DNA of 64,000 bases from Mercurialis annua (Eukaryota > Streptophyta > Magnoliopsida > Malpighiales > Euphorbiaceae), in contig NC_065571.1 of assembly GCF_937616625.2 (NCBI RefSeq), positions 51,631,651 through 51,695,650 on the forward strand, read 5' to 3'. Positions 1 to 12,135 of the stretch are shown here, piece by piece. Made by a program: the position numbers and the translations under genes. Under the pieces are notes generated by a model. The model was not told where the DNA came from. It saw nothing but the letters and a program-made list of their open reading frames with translations, and did not search any database. Each line of letters starts with the position of its first letter. The stretch's first letter is position 1.

Positions 1-2740
1 ATCATATGAGCCACAGCACAAAGTTATTGGGACAATCCACTGACCATCTCCACGGGAACCACTTGAAAAGAATTGCGACTGCATTTATCACAATTATTTA
101 TAAGATAACTGCAACTTATATCATGACAATGGAGCTAAATTAAATGTCAGACTGAACAAAACTAGTTAATTTTTTGAAAAATTGAGAAAAGGATGGGGAA
201 GGACACCCATCAAAAGAAAGACCTGTTCAAATTCCAGTTTATGGTCTTTAAGTTTGACAGATACAACAGGGTACCCCATTTGCCTTGTCCATGAATTCAT
301 AAGCTTATTCACAGGCTCACCAGATCCCTCCTCAAGGGCCGCCCACAAGTCTTCTGTCTTTGCATTTGAGTAAGCATATTTTTTAATGTATGCGGCAAGT
401 GACCTCTGGTAAAAAAAATAGAGAACTTCATAAACTACATTGGCGCAGAAAAATTAGTGACCAAATTTGTTATACTAAATGGAAGATCAAAGGCATAGAA
501 GCATCTCAAATGAGCGATGGGAAGACACACTTATATTGGTTGCAATTTCTAAATGACACCATTGTATGGCAGTCTCATACATGAATTACAATGGAGAAAG
601 GGAGTACATCGCTGTTTAAATTACCCAAATCTAGATAACGATTAATTAGAAAATCAAAACAAAGGAGCTGCTACCCATATTCTACTATGCAAGATGTCCT
701 AATGAGAAGCAAGAAGGCTAAGCAAAAACATCAACACATATCAAGTGGTCATCTAGCCGATATGGCAGTTTTTCTCTGTATGTACATTTACCAAGATGGC
801 AACAATCATAAAGGAACTTTTAACTTCAAAAATATAAATTATCAAAATGAACCTGAAAGCTTTCAGCACCAAGATAGCTTTGCAACATTCGGATGACAGA
901 GGCACCTTTTCTGTAGCTTATCGCATCAAAGATTTCATCAATCTCACTAGCATGATTTATCTCAACCTGGAAAAGAGAAGATTAAATTGACATACAAAAC
1001 ACAATAAACAAATGATGCTTCTATGTAGGGTAGATAGAAAATGACTAATCTGTGTCAGTTCACCTCAATGGGGTGGGATTCTTCAAGGCCATCTAGCCTC
1101 AGACCTGCAGTAGTTTCATCAAGAAACTGAGTCCATATTTTCCATCCTGGAAACAAGCTATCAGCTGCAAGATAGCTCACCTGTTCAAGTAGAAATCATT
1201 TACACATGATGTGTAGAAGAAAACAAATGCTGCATCAAATATACAATAGACATGAGAATCCAAGAAGATACCCATGTTGCAAAACCCTCGTTAAGCCACA
1301 AATCTGTCCACCATTCCATCGTTACAAGATTGCCAAACCACTGATGTGCTAGCTCATGTGCAACAACAGTACAAACCTTAACAGCAGCCGAACAATAATT
1401 ATCAGTTCGAAACTCAGTATAGGCAATCACACATTTGCAAATTTAAGCTCTACCAGGAACTATGAGTAATTAGAAATTGCACATACCCTCTGCTTGTTAG
1501 AAGCAGCAGAATGCTTATCATCAAATAGCAAAGCTGTTTCACGATATGTAACTAAGCCATAGTTCTCCATTGCCCCAGCTGCAAAATCCGGGATTGCTAT
1601 CATATCCAGCTTGGGCAGAGGATATTGAACAGAAAAATAACTGCACAAACAAAGAACAGTTATTTGATGATAAATGTCATAATAACAGCAAGAAAGCAAA
1701 AGTAAACCATACTCTTTGTATAATTCAAGTGTCTTCACAGCAACATGCAATGCAAATTTCCCTTGATCAGCCTTGCCAACTTGACAATAAACTCGCACTT
1801 TGATCCCTAGATTTATTGTTTCCAAATCCACAACATGTGTCATATCATACTAATATGCTATCACGTAAAAAAAGGCTGAATTGCAGTACACGATAATGAT
1901 AGTAGTAATATACCGTCAGATGTGTGATCTTCAACATAGTCAAACAAACCAACAACAACAGCAACCAAATAAGTAGACATAATAGGTGTTTCCTGATAGG
2001 AAACTATCTTCAGAGGTCCGTTTACTTTCTCCTCAACAACAGGCATATTAGAAAGTGCCACTAGTTCAGTCAGCACCTCCAATGTAATCTTGAATTTCGC
2101 CTTACAAGCTGGCTCATCCCAACATGGGAAGCACCTCCTAGCATCAGCTGGCTCGAACTGCGTAACTCCCATGTTCTTCTTCTCGCCATCAATCTCATAA
2201 GAACTGAATACATATGCATAAATAAAAAGACAATCAAATTCAAATAGATCAAAGCATTGTTCGGTTTAGATCAATTCAGAAATTTCATAATACCTTTTGT
2301 AAAATCCTTTCATTTTATCGTTTAAGATACCGTCAAATTCAATCCCGAGAATTCCGGATTGAATCGGAAGAGTTTCACCGAACTCTACAACCAAAATCTC
2401 ATCAGCTTCAAACAATTCAACTTTCACCGCTTGAAAAACCTGTTTGTATCACAATAACGATCTTAGTAACTGATCAATTTCATAAATCTGTTAATTCTGT
2501 ACGAGAAAAATAATATCAAAACGGAAGTACCTTAGAGGAGGTTTTGAGGCTAACGGAGTTGGAGTTAACGGAGAGGTCAGCTGCGTTTAAGACGATGAAT
2601 TTAGTGGTGGAAACGATGTCGAGGTGAATTGAAACGGTGCCGGAGAATGTGCAGGCGGAGAGGTCAGGTTTCAGGTGAATATCGTATTGTTTCGGGGCAG
2701 CGAATTTCGGGAGACGAGCTTGGCCTTTGAACTGATCCAT
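1..2740 (-). CDS. APM1: Aminopeptidase M1 (puromycin-sensitive type), 5' part, truncated by window edge
   Basis: Zinc metallopeptidase of family M1 that removes N-terminal residues from peptides. Plant APM1 is linked to auxin transport and membrane trafficking (family knowledge). Ten exons read on the minus strand: 2531-2740, 2294-2439, 1914-2203, 1713-1806, 1487-1640, 1272-1376, 1064-1180, 853-966, 223-405 and 1-78, in continuous phase, giving 497 codons of a protein usually near 880. The start is the ATG at 2740 ([20 protein letters not shown]). Substrate motif GAMEN is at residues 269-273. The zinc site HELAH is at 305-309, with the third ligand E328 in NEGFATW. The HEXXH-X18-E spacing is intact and no stop or frameshift is seen. 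The donor of exon 4 is the GT inside GAGTATGG, not the one 5 bases on, because only that keeps phase (YKDYFSV). The C-terminal ERAP1-like half lies outside the window. Confidence 0.95.
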
Positions 2741-3741
2741 TTCTTCTTTGTGATTAACTTCTGTTTGGACTATGAGAAAATTAAAATGCTGAGTGAGGGA
2801 CGAGTGGGAATTTATAGTGCTAGAAGCCTATAATAGAAATATACGCCACATACGACATCGTTTGCACTTCATTCTAATCTGAAATTAAAGCGCGATTTGT
2901 TTCATTGTAATAAAGTGTCCAAAACTGAGTAAAGGGTCATCCGAACCCTCGGACTTTCAATTTTTGACATAAACCCTTGAATTATATCAATCATACAAGT
3001 TATTTTTATTCTCTTTAGTTAATTAGATTTTGAAATTTATACCTCAGAATCAATTCAAACACGTGATTTATTTGATTCCGAGACATAATTTTTTACATCT
3101 AATCGGCTAAAAATATTAAAATTGACTTATTTGATCTCAAAACACAAATTTTAAAATATAGTTAATTGAAAAAATTAAAAATAATTTATTTAATCATAAG
3201 ATACAAGTTCGAGGACCGGGTTGACCCTATTCTCATCCAAAATTTTGTTTTCTTTTTATTAAAAAAGCAAATTACTTTTAAACCCTCATATATGTTATAA
3301 TTCACATTTTAGTCTCTCCTATATAAAAATCAAATAATATGATTCGTCACTTTTGTTTTCATCAACAGTTTAATACCTCCGTACATTTATGATTATATTG
3401 AGTCAAAATATTTATGAGTAAAATAATTTTTAAATATGAGGGACAAAATTGTTGACAGAAAAAAGAGTGAGGGGACATTATAATTCTTTTGATTTTTTTT
3501 AATTTAATCTTTTTGAATTGGATGACTAACATTAAAAATAAACAGAGAAAAAACAAAAATGAAGAATTATGTAGTTTGATTTTAAAACTGGAAAGACGGA
3601 AATGTAAATTATGTAGAGGCCTCATAATAATTTACTCGTATTAAAATCATCAACATCTAAAAGCGCGACGGCGGCGTAAAATCGGCGACGAAGAATGAAA
3701 ATATAGCAGAGAAAAAGGCGACAAATCTTTTAGAATGAAAA
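2741..3741. other. Intergenic region between divergent genes APM1 and the Mdm35-like gene
   Basis: One kilobase separates the two divergent start codons, so it must hold both promoters. It is AT-rich with long homopolymer runs. No convincing TATA box or repeat was picked out. The segment near 2935-3240 reads like a worn MITE ('aaccctcggactttcaat' and a matching 'gttcgaggaccgggttgacc' further on) and may be a degraded Mutator-type insertion. Confidence 0.5.
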
Positions 3742-4217
3742 ATGGGGTTTATTAACAGAGAGAAAAAGACGCAATCTTCTTCAACTTCAACGTCGCCATG
3801 TGCTCAGCTAAGAGCTGCTTACAACAACTGCTTCAACAGGTAAAATCCCTCTTCACTTTAATTTTATCAGAAAACTGCTAACAGAATCTATTAACCCTAA
3901 TATAAAAATTTAGGAAAGTTTGATTTTTTTTTTTAAATTTCTTGTTTCACACAGATGGTATTCAGAGAAGTTTTTAAAGGGTCAGTGGGACAAAGCAGAA
4001 TGTGTTTCTGAGTGGGAAAATTACAGAGCTTGTCTTTCTGTAATGTGTTTCTTCAGTTCTCCTTTTATTTAATTTAATTGTTGTGGTTCTAATTGTAATT
4101 TTTGTTTGTTAATAGAAACATTTGGATGATAAGCATTTGAGTCGTTTCTTGGAAGTTGAAATCATCCCAGTTGATGTAGGAAATCCAGTTGGTGATGCTG
4201 CTGGAGTTTCCCAATAA
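3742..4217 (+). CDS. Mdm35/TRIAP1-like twin CX9C mitochondrial protein (UPF0203)
   Basis: Small intermembrane-space protein. In yeast and animals, Mdm35/TRIAP1 partners Ups/PRELI proteins in phospholipid transfer between mitochondrial membranes; the same role here is inferred. Three exons: 3742-3839, 3955-4039 and 4116-4217 (TAA), encoding 94 residues, typical for the family. It contains two CX9C motifs, C20-X9-C30 (CAQLRAAYNNC) and C49-X9-C59 (CVSEWENYRAC), with FNRWYSEKFLKGQW between them, diagnostic of UPF0203. The cysteines fit oxidative import through the Mia40 pathway. The ATG at 3742 is used because the earlier ATG at 3735 runs into a stop after six codons. The C-terminal tail after residue 75 is acidic and poorly conserved. 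Splice sites are canonical in every case. Confidence 0.92.
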
Positions 4218-6173
4218 CTTACTGTTTTTTTTTCGACGATTGGTCTTGAACAAACAAGTTTAAGGTAGTTTATATTAATTTTTTTGATGATTTTGCAGGC
4301 GTATTTGGTTGCATAATCTATGAAAATATACATGTAGGTTGGTAAAACATTTACATAGTGATTATAAATTAATTTGAAACCGGTTGGGTGAGTGTGTGGG
4401 GTAATTTACTGTGGTGGCATTAAGGATCTACTTGATGAGCACTGAGGGTTCTTTTTCTGAATAGAAACTTGGTTGGTATATGGCTTGGATTGAAGTTTAA
4501 ACTTTCTAAAAGTAATAGGTAATGCAAATGTGAATGTGCCTCTTCGTTCACTTTTATACCAAGATTTTGTAAAGAAATGGTAAAAATATATTTGTTCTGT
4601 TGCTATAATATCTTTGTTCAGTGACTCTAATTTTAGCAATCTGTTGTTTGGACAATCTTTTATTTGCTCTTTTTTCCCCTCAAATGTATAACTTTTATTA
4701 TAATGATGATGCAATGCAGGTGACACTTTAGGATACATAGAAGGATACACAAATTGTAAGTTCTGATTGTCGTGTTTCATTGTTGAGTATTGTTATCTCC
4801 CTGAATGCTGATAACATGTTGAATGCAATTGACTTTTCAGTGACTTAAATCGCTACTAACAATTTCCTTTTGTTTTAGTTAAAGTTGGTTATGCTTCATT
4901 TTCCTGTCTGCCATATCCTTTTTGTAGTATTATCTTGGCCAGAAAGAACACTATACATCTCATATTGAGTTTGCTGTTTTTATTGATGTATTTCATGATA
5001 TACTCGTGTTTGTCCGAGAAAAATATTAGATGACAACATCTCTCAAAATTGTATGCCCCCATCCTTATCTTGAGTTGATACGAGCTTAAGAAACACAAAA
5101 ATATTGATTCAATGCTTTACCTGGTGCACAAAATTCTATCCGAGCCCATAATAGTGGCGGTTGTTGGTAAATCAGAGTTCAGAGTTAGGATTTTATATCA
5201 TAGTTGTTGGTTAATCGAATTATTGCTAACATAAGGTATCATCACAGTCAGCTTTAACTTAAAGTACAGATGAATTATGTGCTTGCTTGTAAGCAATCAA
5301 TTTCCATGTATCGAAATGTAAGAACTTCTCTAAACCCAAATATGAACAAGTGTATTACCATGACTCATGCCCAAACAGTTCTCTTAGCCTTATCTTCTTG
5401 TATTCATTGGTACATAAAACTAGTTATTGATTGTCAATTCATTGACAATTCTTAATTTTTTTATTTTACTTGCATATTTATTTCTTTTTCCCCCCTTTTT
5501 TCAGGTTAGTTGTTGAGCGAAAGAGAATTACTTTTCACAAAGCTGATTTGGATTATCACGTTTTACATTTAGCTTGAAAATTATAATGAGAGGTAGTTTC
5601 ATCTGAACTACCACAAGTTCTGTTTTTTATTTTCTGCAAATTGCATTGTATGAGAGAACCCTGTAGCATAAGAGAGTGTAGCCTGCAGTTAGATTCTTTT
5701 TTACGTCATATGAAATAAATTTATGGTGCTGGAAATCCATGTTGTAGTGATTTCAATATTTTTTTTAATGGCTACGGTATTTTAATGTGGCAATTTTTTT
5801 CTCATTGGGTGTGTAATGTACGGTTCCATGATTACTACTACCATTTTCTTCAGCATTTCACTTCAGAGACTATTCAAAGCCGCTGGTAAGTACAATCGAC
5901 TACGCACATAATTCATAAGTTCTGAGCAAGATTGAATTTAAAAGCGTATAACTATCTGGTAATCTATTTGAAAGCTCAAACAAATATTTCCAGGACAACC
6001 AAGTGACTGCTTTCTTGGTTTTGAGATTCATAAATTTCATTATTAACATATGCTGACCTGGCCGCAGCCGGCCTTTATTTCTAAGCAGTAGAACACTTTT
6101 ACAAGTAATAGAGAAGTCCTGCAGAAGCAACAATACCTAAATCCTGACATATCATCTTCAGCTGAAACGAGCT
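4218..6173. other. 3' flank of the Mdm35-like gene and intergenic DNA
   Basis: No coding exon was recognised. Several plus-strand GT...AG pairs (for example an AG near 4299 and the poly-T tract ending in CAG near 5505) would allow a long spliced 3' UTR of the upstream gene, but this is speculative. The last part is the 3' flank of the CNMT-like gene on the other strand. Confidence 0.4.
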
Positions 6174-7849
6174 TCATTTCTTGCCAAAGAGGTATAATGC
6201 AACCATCCATTCTTCTCCATTGCTGTATCTGAAAAGTTCTGCTACAGCAATGAAGTATGTTCTCCAGTACACAGTCCACTTGAGAGCTTGATCCTTTCCG
6301 TAAGTTTGCACCATTATTGGCTTAATTGAATCCAAGTTCCTGTCCATTCTCTTGAGCCACTCCTCGCTGTGCACATTCATTATCTCATAAACTCAGATCC
6401 GTCAGCAATGAATGCTAAGTTGTAGGTTATTCATTCTTACCTTGTCCGTGCATAATGTTTCCCGTTCACAAGCCAATGGTTGACAACCGAAACATCATCC
6501 TGCAAATGAATGTACAGCTCAATTTAGTTTTCTTGTCCGCAAGTGTATGCCTCAAAAGAAATAAATGGCAGATCATCACCTGGAAATAAAGCAACATATT
6601 TGCCGCAGGCATTGTCCCACCGGTGAAGAAATACCTCGTAATCCAGTCATCTTCATTTATATCCTTAAATCAAACATAGGTTAAACAATGTTTCTAACGA
6701 ACAATTAATAGATGATTATTATAGGGTTATGCCATGATGATGAGCTACACTATACCTCAAAATGGTAAGCAAATGTCTTATGGCAGAAACAATGAACAAA
6801 AAGAAGACTATCTTGTTTCATCCACTTGGAAATTTTGTGTAGAAGATCCTTATAATTCTTCATATGCTGTCAGGCCATATGTAATTACCAGATTATATGT
6901 ACCATATCAACTTTATCATAAAATTATGATATGCTGACCTCAAACATTCCAATGGAGTATATACGGTCATAGGATACGTCCATTTCGAATGTGCTAACAT
7001 CTGCAACAATAATTTCTAGATTCTGCAGTTGAAGGTCCCTACAATAATAAAGGGTATTCAATAATCATCGTCATCTTTTTGAAATGTGAACAAATTTGTT
7101 AATGGGGCTAAGCAGGATGATCATACCGACACCGGTCCTGGACGAGAGCTTTCCGAATTTTGGAGTTGCAAATACCAGTAACTTTACAATTGCTATACTT
7201 TTGAGCAATGTACAGAGAGAGTGAACCCCAGCCACACCCCACATCAAGAACAGTGTGACCATCTTTTAGCTGCGACCTCTCGCAATAAATCTCCAGCATT
7301 GCTTTCTCGGCATCCTCCAGGGTGCTTGATTCTACAGAAAAATAGCAACAACTGCAGTATTTCATGTAGAACTGCAAAATCAAAAAATTTAACCGTAGTA
7401 ATATTATTATGCTATAGGAAAATGCATGCAGGAGCAAGAAAATACCTATACTTAAAATGTTGGCCTAAAACCAACTTAAAGAAAGAAGTAGGCAATTCAT
7501 AATGTTGAGTATTAGCCTCATCAGTCTTGACAGCAATAGGCATTTCTTTCAAAGCTACAAATTCAGTAAATCCCCAATTAAATCAAAACTAGTCACATTC
7601 TGAAAACAAGAAAATATTGTATGCAAACCCAAAATTTATGTCAAAGAAAATGAAATTATTACAATGCACAAACTGCATAAGGTCAGAGAGTTGCTGATCA
7701 GATGAAGGCTTATAGCCGGAACGGAGACGGCTGGCCAAGAGCAGGCGTGTAAGCTTCCGGATAACGGCATCAGGCAGCACATTCCGTTCAAGTAAAGCTA
7801 ACATTAAACGGACGGTAGCATCGTAAGGTACATGCAATAATACCTCCAT
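6174..7849 (-). CDS. CNMT: Coclaurine N-methyltransferase-like SAM methyltransferase, copy A
   Basis: SAM-dependent methyltransferase of the cyclopropane-fatty-acid-synthase fold, closest to plant (S)-coclaurine N-methyltransferase. The actual amine substrate is unknown; CNMT-like genes also occur in plants without benzylisoquinoline alkaloids. Eight exons: 7663-7849, 7446-7554, 7127-7351, 6939-7038, 6756-6866, 6580-6663, 6441-6499 and 6174-6366, giving 355 residues, the usual CNMT length. SAM motif [11 protein letters not shown] begins at residue 133. The MFEHMKNY active-site segment places E207 and H208 at the exon 4/5 junction. The C-terminus [14 protein letters not shown] is family-typical. 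The position three before E207 is glycine (SIGMFEH), whereas copy B has glutamate (SIEMFEH). A 74-bp intron (6367-6440) is absent from copy B. The frame is otherwise intact. Confidence 0.9.
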
Positions 7850-8029
7850 TGATCAATGCCCAGATACTTAAAACAATTATTTAGCTGAAGTAGTCACTCT
7901 CTTAGTTATCTCTTTGCTTGTTTGAATATATTGTAGGAGCCTTGGGGTATAAGTAGTTATAATTTGTCTGTATGAAATCTAAAAAGGTCCCATCCCAATG
8001 TAGTCTAGTTTTATATCAAGCTGACCACA

Positions 8030-8150
8030 AAATATGTTTTTTTTTTTATAATTGAAGAGGGATGAGCGCTTCCGAGAGAAATTGAACCCACGACCTTAAC
8101 AGTTTACTGTCCATTTAAATTGCATAACATCATAGAGTGTAAATCTAATG
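8030..8150 (-). repeat. SINE-like fragment (family 2)
   Basis: On the minus strand this reads 'aaactgttaaggtcgtgggt' followed by 'tcaatttctc' and ends in a poly-A-like run at 8038-8049. The 'gggttcaattt' piece resembles a Pol III B box. Related pieces occur at 8818-8920 and 18376-18476, so this is a dispersed family, probably tRNA-derived SINE debris. Confidence 0.5.
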
Positions 8151-8817
8151 TTTTGAATATTTATAAATCACCCACTTTGTTTTTAAATTATTTCATGCCA
8201 CGATACAAGAAAACAATGGTGAACTATTAAAAAAGAAAGTTAAGAATTAAAGTGTTATTGTCATAAAAAAAATCTCAACATTTTGCATTTTTTTTTATTT
8301 AAGCATATTTTATCAATTTTTTTAATCATTTATTATTTTAAAACTTTATAAACCCCGTAACTTCTTCCTTAACACAAACTGTATCAAATGTAACAGTGCA
8401 AAATATTGCTAATTCAGTTTTAGATTTAAAAAATAACGAGCTGGTTATCACATTAGGTTCAATTTATTATGGTAACAAATTGGGACGTAAAGTTTTAAGT
8501 CCGTGATGAATTTTCTAGTATCTTATATGTGTATTTTAATGATAAATTTAAAATGTTTCGAGTCTAATATGGACTAGTTATATAAGAATTAATGTTTTTG
8601 GTGATGGTAGTGGTAGTGGATGTGAGGATCTTTGGCCGGCTAGTGGAATTTAACGAATGGTTTGCCTCATCTAGAGAGGGCTAAAGCAATATACTAACAA
8701 TAAAATTTCGTTTATATATATATATATAATAATTTTAGAATTTAGTTTAAAATTTTATTGTAATTTTTTATTGGATAGTAAAATAAAAAAAAATATTTTG
8801 AAATTTAATTAGTTTTA
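8151..8817. other. AT-rich intergenic DNA
   Basis: Upstream flank of CNMT copy A. It has A/T runs, a short (TA)n at 8716-8728 and no gene or recognisable element. Confidence 0.5.
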
Positions 8818-8925
8818 CTAATGAGTTATAACTCAAATGGTATATACACTAGACAATAAACTGTTAGGCCAGTTCAAATTCTCCTATAAACACTCATCCA
8901 CTCTAATTATTAAAAAAAATGGTTT
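8818..8925 (+). repeat. SINE-like fragment (family 2)
   Basis: Begins 'ctaatgagttataactcaaa', contains 'aaactgttaggccagttcaa' (B-box-like) and ends in 'ctaattattaaaaaaaat'. It is the same family as the piece at 8030-8150 on the other strand and the piece in intron 1 of CNMT copy B. Confidence 0.5.
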
Positions 8926-9025
8926 TAGTAGAGTTATTTTAAAAAAAATTCAAACAATATTAGAATTTAATTGGCTAAAAGTAAAAAGATATCCACAAAA
9001 CTAACCTAAAATCCAGTGAAGCTTA

Positions 9026-9935
9026 CGGCATCTCCAACCCAACTCTAAAAAGAGTTGGGTCCCACTATTTAGAGTTGGACAATTCCAACCCAACTCTAAA
9101 AATCCACTTTTTTAGAGATTTTGAATAGTAAATTCTACATGTAGGTTTCACTATTCACATCTCTATAAGGACTATTTTGTATTTTTTTATATTCATCAAT
9201 TACTAGTTTAACTCATTAACTTTAATTTATACAATTATGTTCTATTATATTTAAATATTAAAAATTTATATCTTTATTATTATATTTTTTATATGACTTC
9301 TAATAAAATTATAAATATTAAAAAACTGTATATATTATAAATTAATATATAAAATTAACAAAAAAAATATTTTAATAAATAATACAAACAATTATAAAAA
9401 TAACAACAACAATAATAATAATAATTAAATTTTCGTGTGAGCCACTTCCACCTTCGGTAACATTGGCATAGTATTCACCAAAAAAATGGGGAACGGAAAA
9501 TTGTTGTGGAGATTGTTGGGCTTTTTCTCTCTCTAAAATTCGTGCTTGTTCACTTTCAATATAAGCACGAATTTTAGAATCTAGAATAGCGTTCAAGATA
9601 TATATTATTAAAAATATTAATATTTTATTCAATTTTATTTAGTAAAATATATATTATTATATGATAAAAATATTTATTTACATTTTATTATTTTAGTATT
9701 GATAAAAAATATATGTTATTATTTTTAGGATAAATATGTAAAAAAGTTTTAATTTGAGTTAAGTTATTAAAATAATAAAATAGTGTAGTTTTAAAATATT
9801 ATTTTAAAGTTATAGATAGAGTTTGTGGTTGGAGAAAAACTTGTTTAGAGATAGAGATAGAGTTTGTGGTTGGAGAAAAATTTACTCTATCTCTAAAATA
9901 TAAACTTCCAATTTTAGAGAGGGTTGGAGATGGCC
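9026..9935. mobile_element. PIF/Harbinger-like TIR element, about 910 bp
   Basis: The left end reads cggcatctccaaccc and the right end is its near-complement gggttggagatggcc. Both are flanked by the trinucleotide TTA (9023-9025 and 9936-9938), the target duplication of PIF/Harbinger and Tourist elements. Both subterminal regions carry further 'aactctaaa' inverted motifs. On the minus strand (about 9430-9600) a short frame encodes SEQARILEREKAQQSP and SVPHFFGEYYANV, perhaps a remnant of the element's accessory protein. No transposase is present, so the element is non-autonomous. Confidence 0.75.
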
Positions 9936-9938
9936 TTA

Positions 9939-10847
9939 CCAATTGCTAAGTAGGGCCTTTTATTAGCATTCCTACCTTAAAATTTAATTTCTTTACATAA
10001 AGTACACACTCATTCTAAAACAACCTTAAACCAACCAATAACTTTAAACCAACTCAAACCGACAACCCACCACTTCCCCCCCACCCCCACCACCACCACC
10101 ATCTCCCCTTCATCACCACCCCCACCTCTGACCACCACTCTGTTGACGGTCACCGGCCGTAGACTGTGGATCCCCCATCACCGGCCTAGCTAAAGCTATA
10201 CCCTAATAGTTAATTTATAAACCCTAAATGCTAATTTGTACCCTAAAAGCTAGCTTTCTCTAAAATGCCCACATTTTAAAAATCTTTACATAAAATGTCA
10301 ACTTTTTTAAAAGGACAAAATATGTAAAGTTTTGAGAAAGTTGGTATTTGAAAAATAATAATTGAATGTTTATAAGTATTCTGTAATTTTTTTTCAAAAA
10401 ATTATGGCTATTTAAAAATAAAATTTCAACGTTAATATTAATAATTTTCAGTTTGGATTACCTGTGTTTTTACCTCCTTTAATAAAAGAATTCAATTTCA
10501 TAAAACTACATATAAATAACTCAAAGTTAACAAATAAAAGAACAGAAACTAAATGTCAAAAGTTGTATAAATACAGGGACCAAATATGCATTTTGTCTTC
10601 TAAAAGTCTAAAAGTACTTGAATTGTCGTAAGTTGTAATTAAATAATTTCTTATGGAATACTAGGTAGTTGGAACAATAAATCTTTTAGCCATTTATTTG
10701 TACTCCGGTTATAAATACAGTTATCTTTTTTTTTTCCCCTCAAAGACTAAATATTTTTATTAATGAATATTATATAAATGGTATAAATACAATTATCAAT
10801 TATGGGAGAATCCTTACCGGCGAATAAATGCTCACCATTGTACTTGA
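9939..10847. other. Intergenic DNA with low-complexity CCACC tract
   Basis: Contains a C-rich, CCACC/CACCACC low-complexity stretch at about 10070-10140 and otherwise AT-rich sequence. No gene or bounded element is visible. Confidence 0.5.
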
Positions 10848-11069
10848 AGAGATTCTTAGATAGACTCAATCTACCACGTCATCCGTAAACTAGCCTATTA
10901 TATTATGACACGTTATTAAACTAATGGCACTATCGTAATTTTGTTTATTATTTATTTACACTTTTGAATAGTAAATTACGATAGTGCCATTATTTTAATG
11001 ACGTGTCATAATGTGATAGGTTTAGTGTATAGATGACGTGGTAGACTGAGTCTACCTAAGAATTTCTCT
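10848..11069. mobile_element. Long-TIR MITE, Mutator type, copy 1
   Basis: The element is almost wholly palindromic. The left arm carries 'tctaccacgtcatccgtaaa' and 'aatggcactatcgtaat', and the right arm is their inverse. It is flanked by a perfect 9-bp duplication TGTACTTGA (10839-10847 and 11070-11078), which points to a Mutator-like mobiliser. Arms of roughly 95-100 bp surround a short centre. It is non-coding. Confidence 0.85.
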
Positions 11070-11104
11070 TGTACTTGATACCCGTTTCAATAGTTAATAT
11101 CTAT

Positions 11105-11323
11105 GAAAAATTGTAGGTGCAGTCCACCACGTCATCCGTAGACTAAACCTATCACATTATGACACGTGACTAAAATAATGGCAGTATCGTAATATTACTA
11201 TCTAAAGGTGTAAAAAAGTAATAAACAAAATTACGATAGTGCCATTATTTTAATGACGTGTCAAAATGTGATAGGCTAGTTCACGGATAACGTGGTAGAA
11301 TGAGTCTACTTAAAAATCTCTCC
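11105..11323. mobile_element. Long-TIR MITE, Mutator type, copy 2
   Basis: Same family as copy 1, only 35 bp away, with the same 'ccaccacgtcatccgtagac' and 'aatgacgtgtcaaaatgtga' arms. It is flanked by its own perfect 9-bp duplication AATATCTAT (11096-11104 and 11324-11332), so the two copies inserted independently. Confidence 0.85.
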
Positions 11324-11463
11324 AATATCTATATGAAATCCATCCATATAACGTACCAAATGATAAAAAATTTTAATACTATATTTTAATAATCATTTTA
11401 AATTTATCACAGTTCAATAAATAAATAAAATACGTCAATATTGGATGGATATTTTTTTGAAAA

Positions 11464-12135
11464 CCATCGAGCGATATTATTGGATTAAATCAGAAACAAT
11501 TACATAATTAGTAAGAACTCAAAAAAGTTCGAAAATCTCTCATGCTCACCTGACATGGAACGAACATTACACACAAGAACATATATGCAGCTTGATCCGC
11601 AAGTCGGATTACGGATACAAAAACTAAATTAGAAAATTATCTCGCTATATCAACATAGTCTTCAATCAAAATACTTGTGTCGATGCATGTTCGATTTTTA
11701 TGATCACATTTAACAACCCTCACTCAACTCAAAATTTCACATATATGCATACACTGAGTCATTTTCAGAGTAGAATAAGCTCAAAAATTTGCAGCTCTAA
11801 CTCGGAGAATTGAACCTCTTTAGTCCCAAACAACACAACCGATACCAATGAAATTCAGAGAACAAGTCGCATCTACATTAATTGTAAACCAATTTTCCAT
11901 CGGTCTTTCCCATTTAATCAGCCCATCACCTGTCCTCTACCCACAACTACAGACCTAGAAGACGGAGCCCCCATATTATGTTTTGCCATGCTACTTATTG
12001 AGACCCAGTAGTGTGCAAGACGTCTGACACCTAGCTCCTCTTTGCCGACCAGACTGCACTGTTTTTGTTGCACCCAGCAGATCAAGACAGCCAAAGTTGG
12101 TTCTTCTTCTCCAAGCTGCATGGCTTAACCAGTTC
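11464..12135 (-). pseudogene. Decayed RNase H-like domain (RVT_3 type) relic
   Basis: Translating the minus strand gives a broken series reminiscent of the plant RNase H-like domain found in non-LTR retroelement remnants: WFTINVDATCSLNFIGIG followed by CVVWD, stop, RGS, then VKCDH, and later VSVIRLADQAAYMFL. Several in-frame stops interrupt it. No reverse transcriptase part was found nearby. The assignment rests on the pattern W..NVDA..G.G.V.WD plus the R.AD.AA terminus, so it is tentative. Confidence 0.5.

Noticed and set aside
11918..12121. 67-codon minus-strand frame as a gene
   Set aside because: Overlaps the decayed RNase H-like relic; neighbouring frames contain stops throughout.
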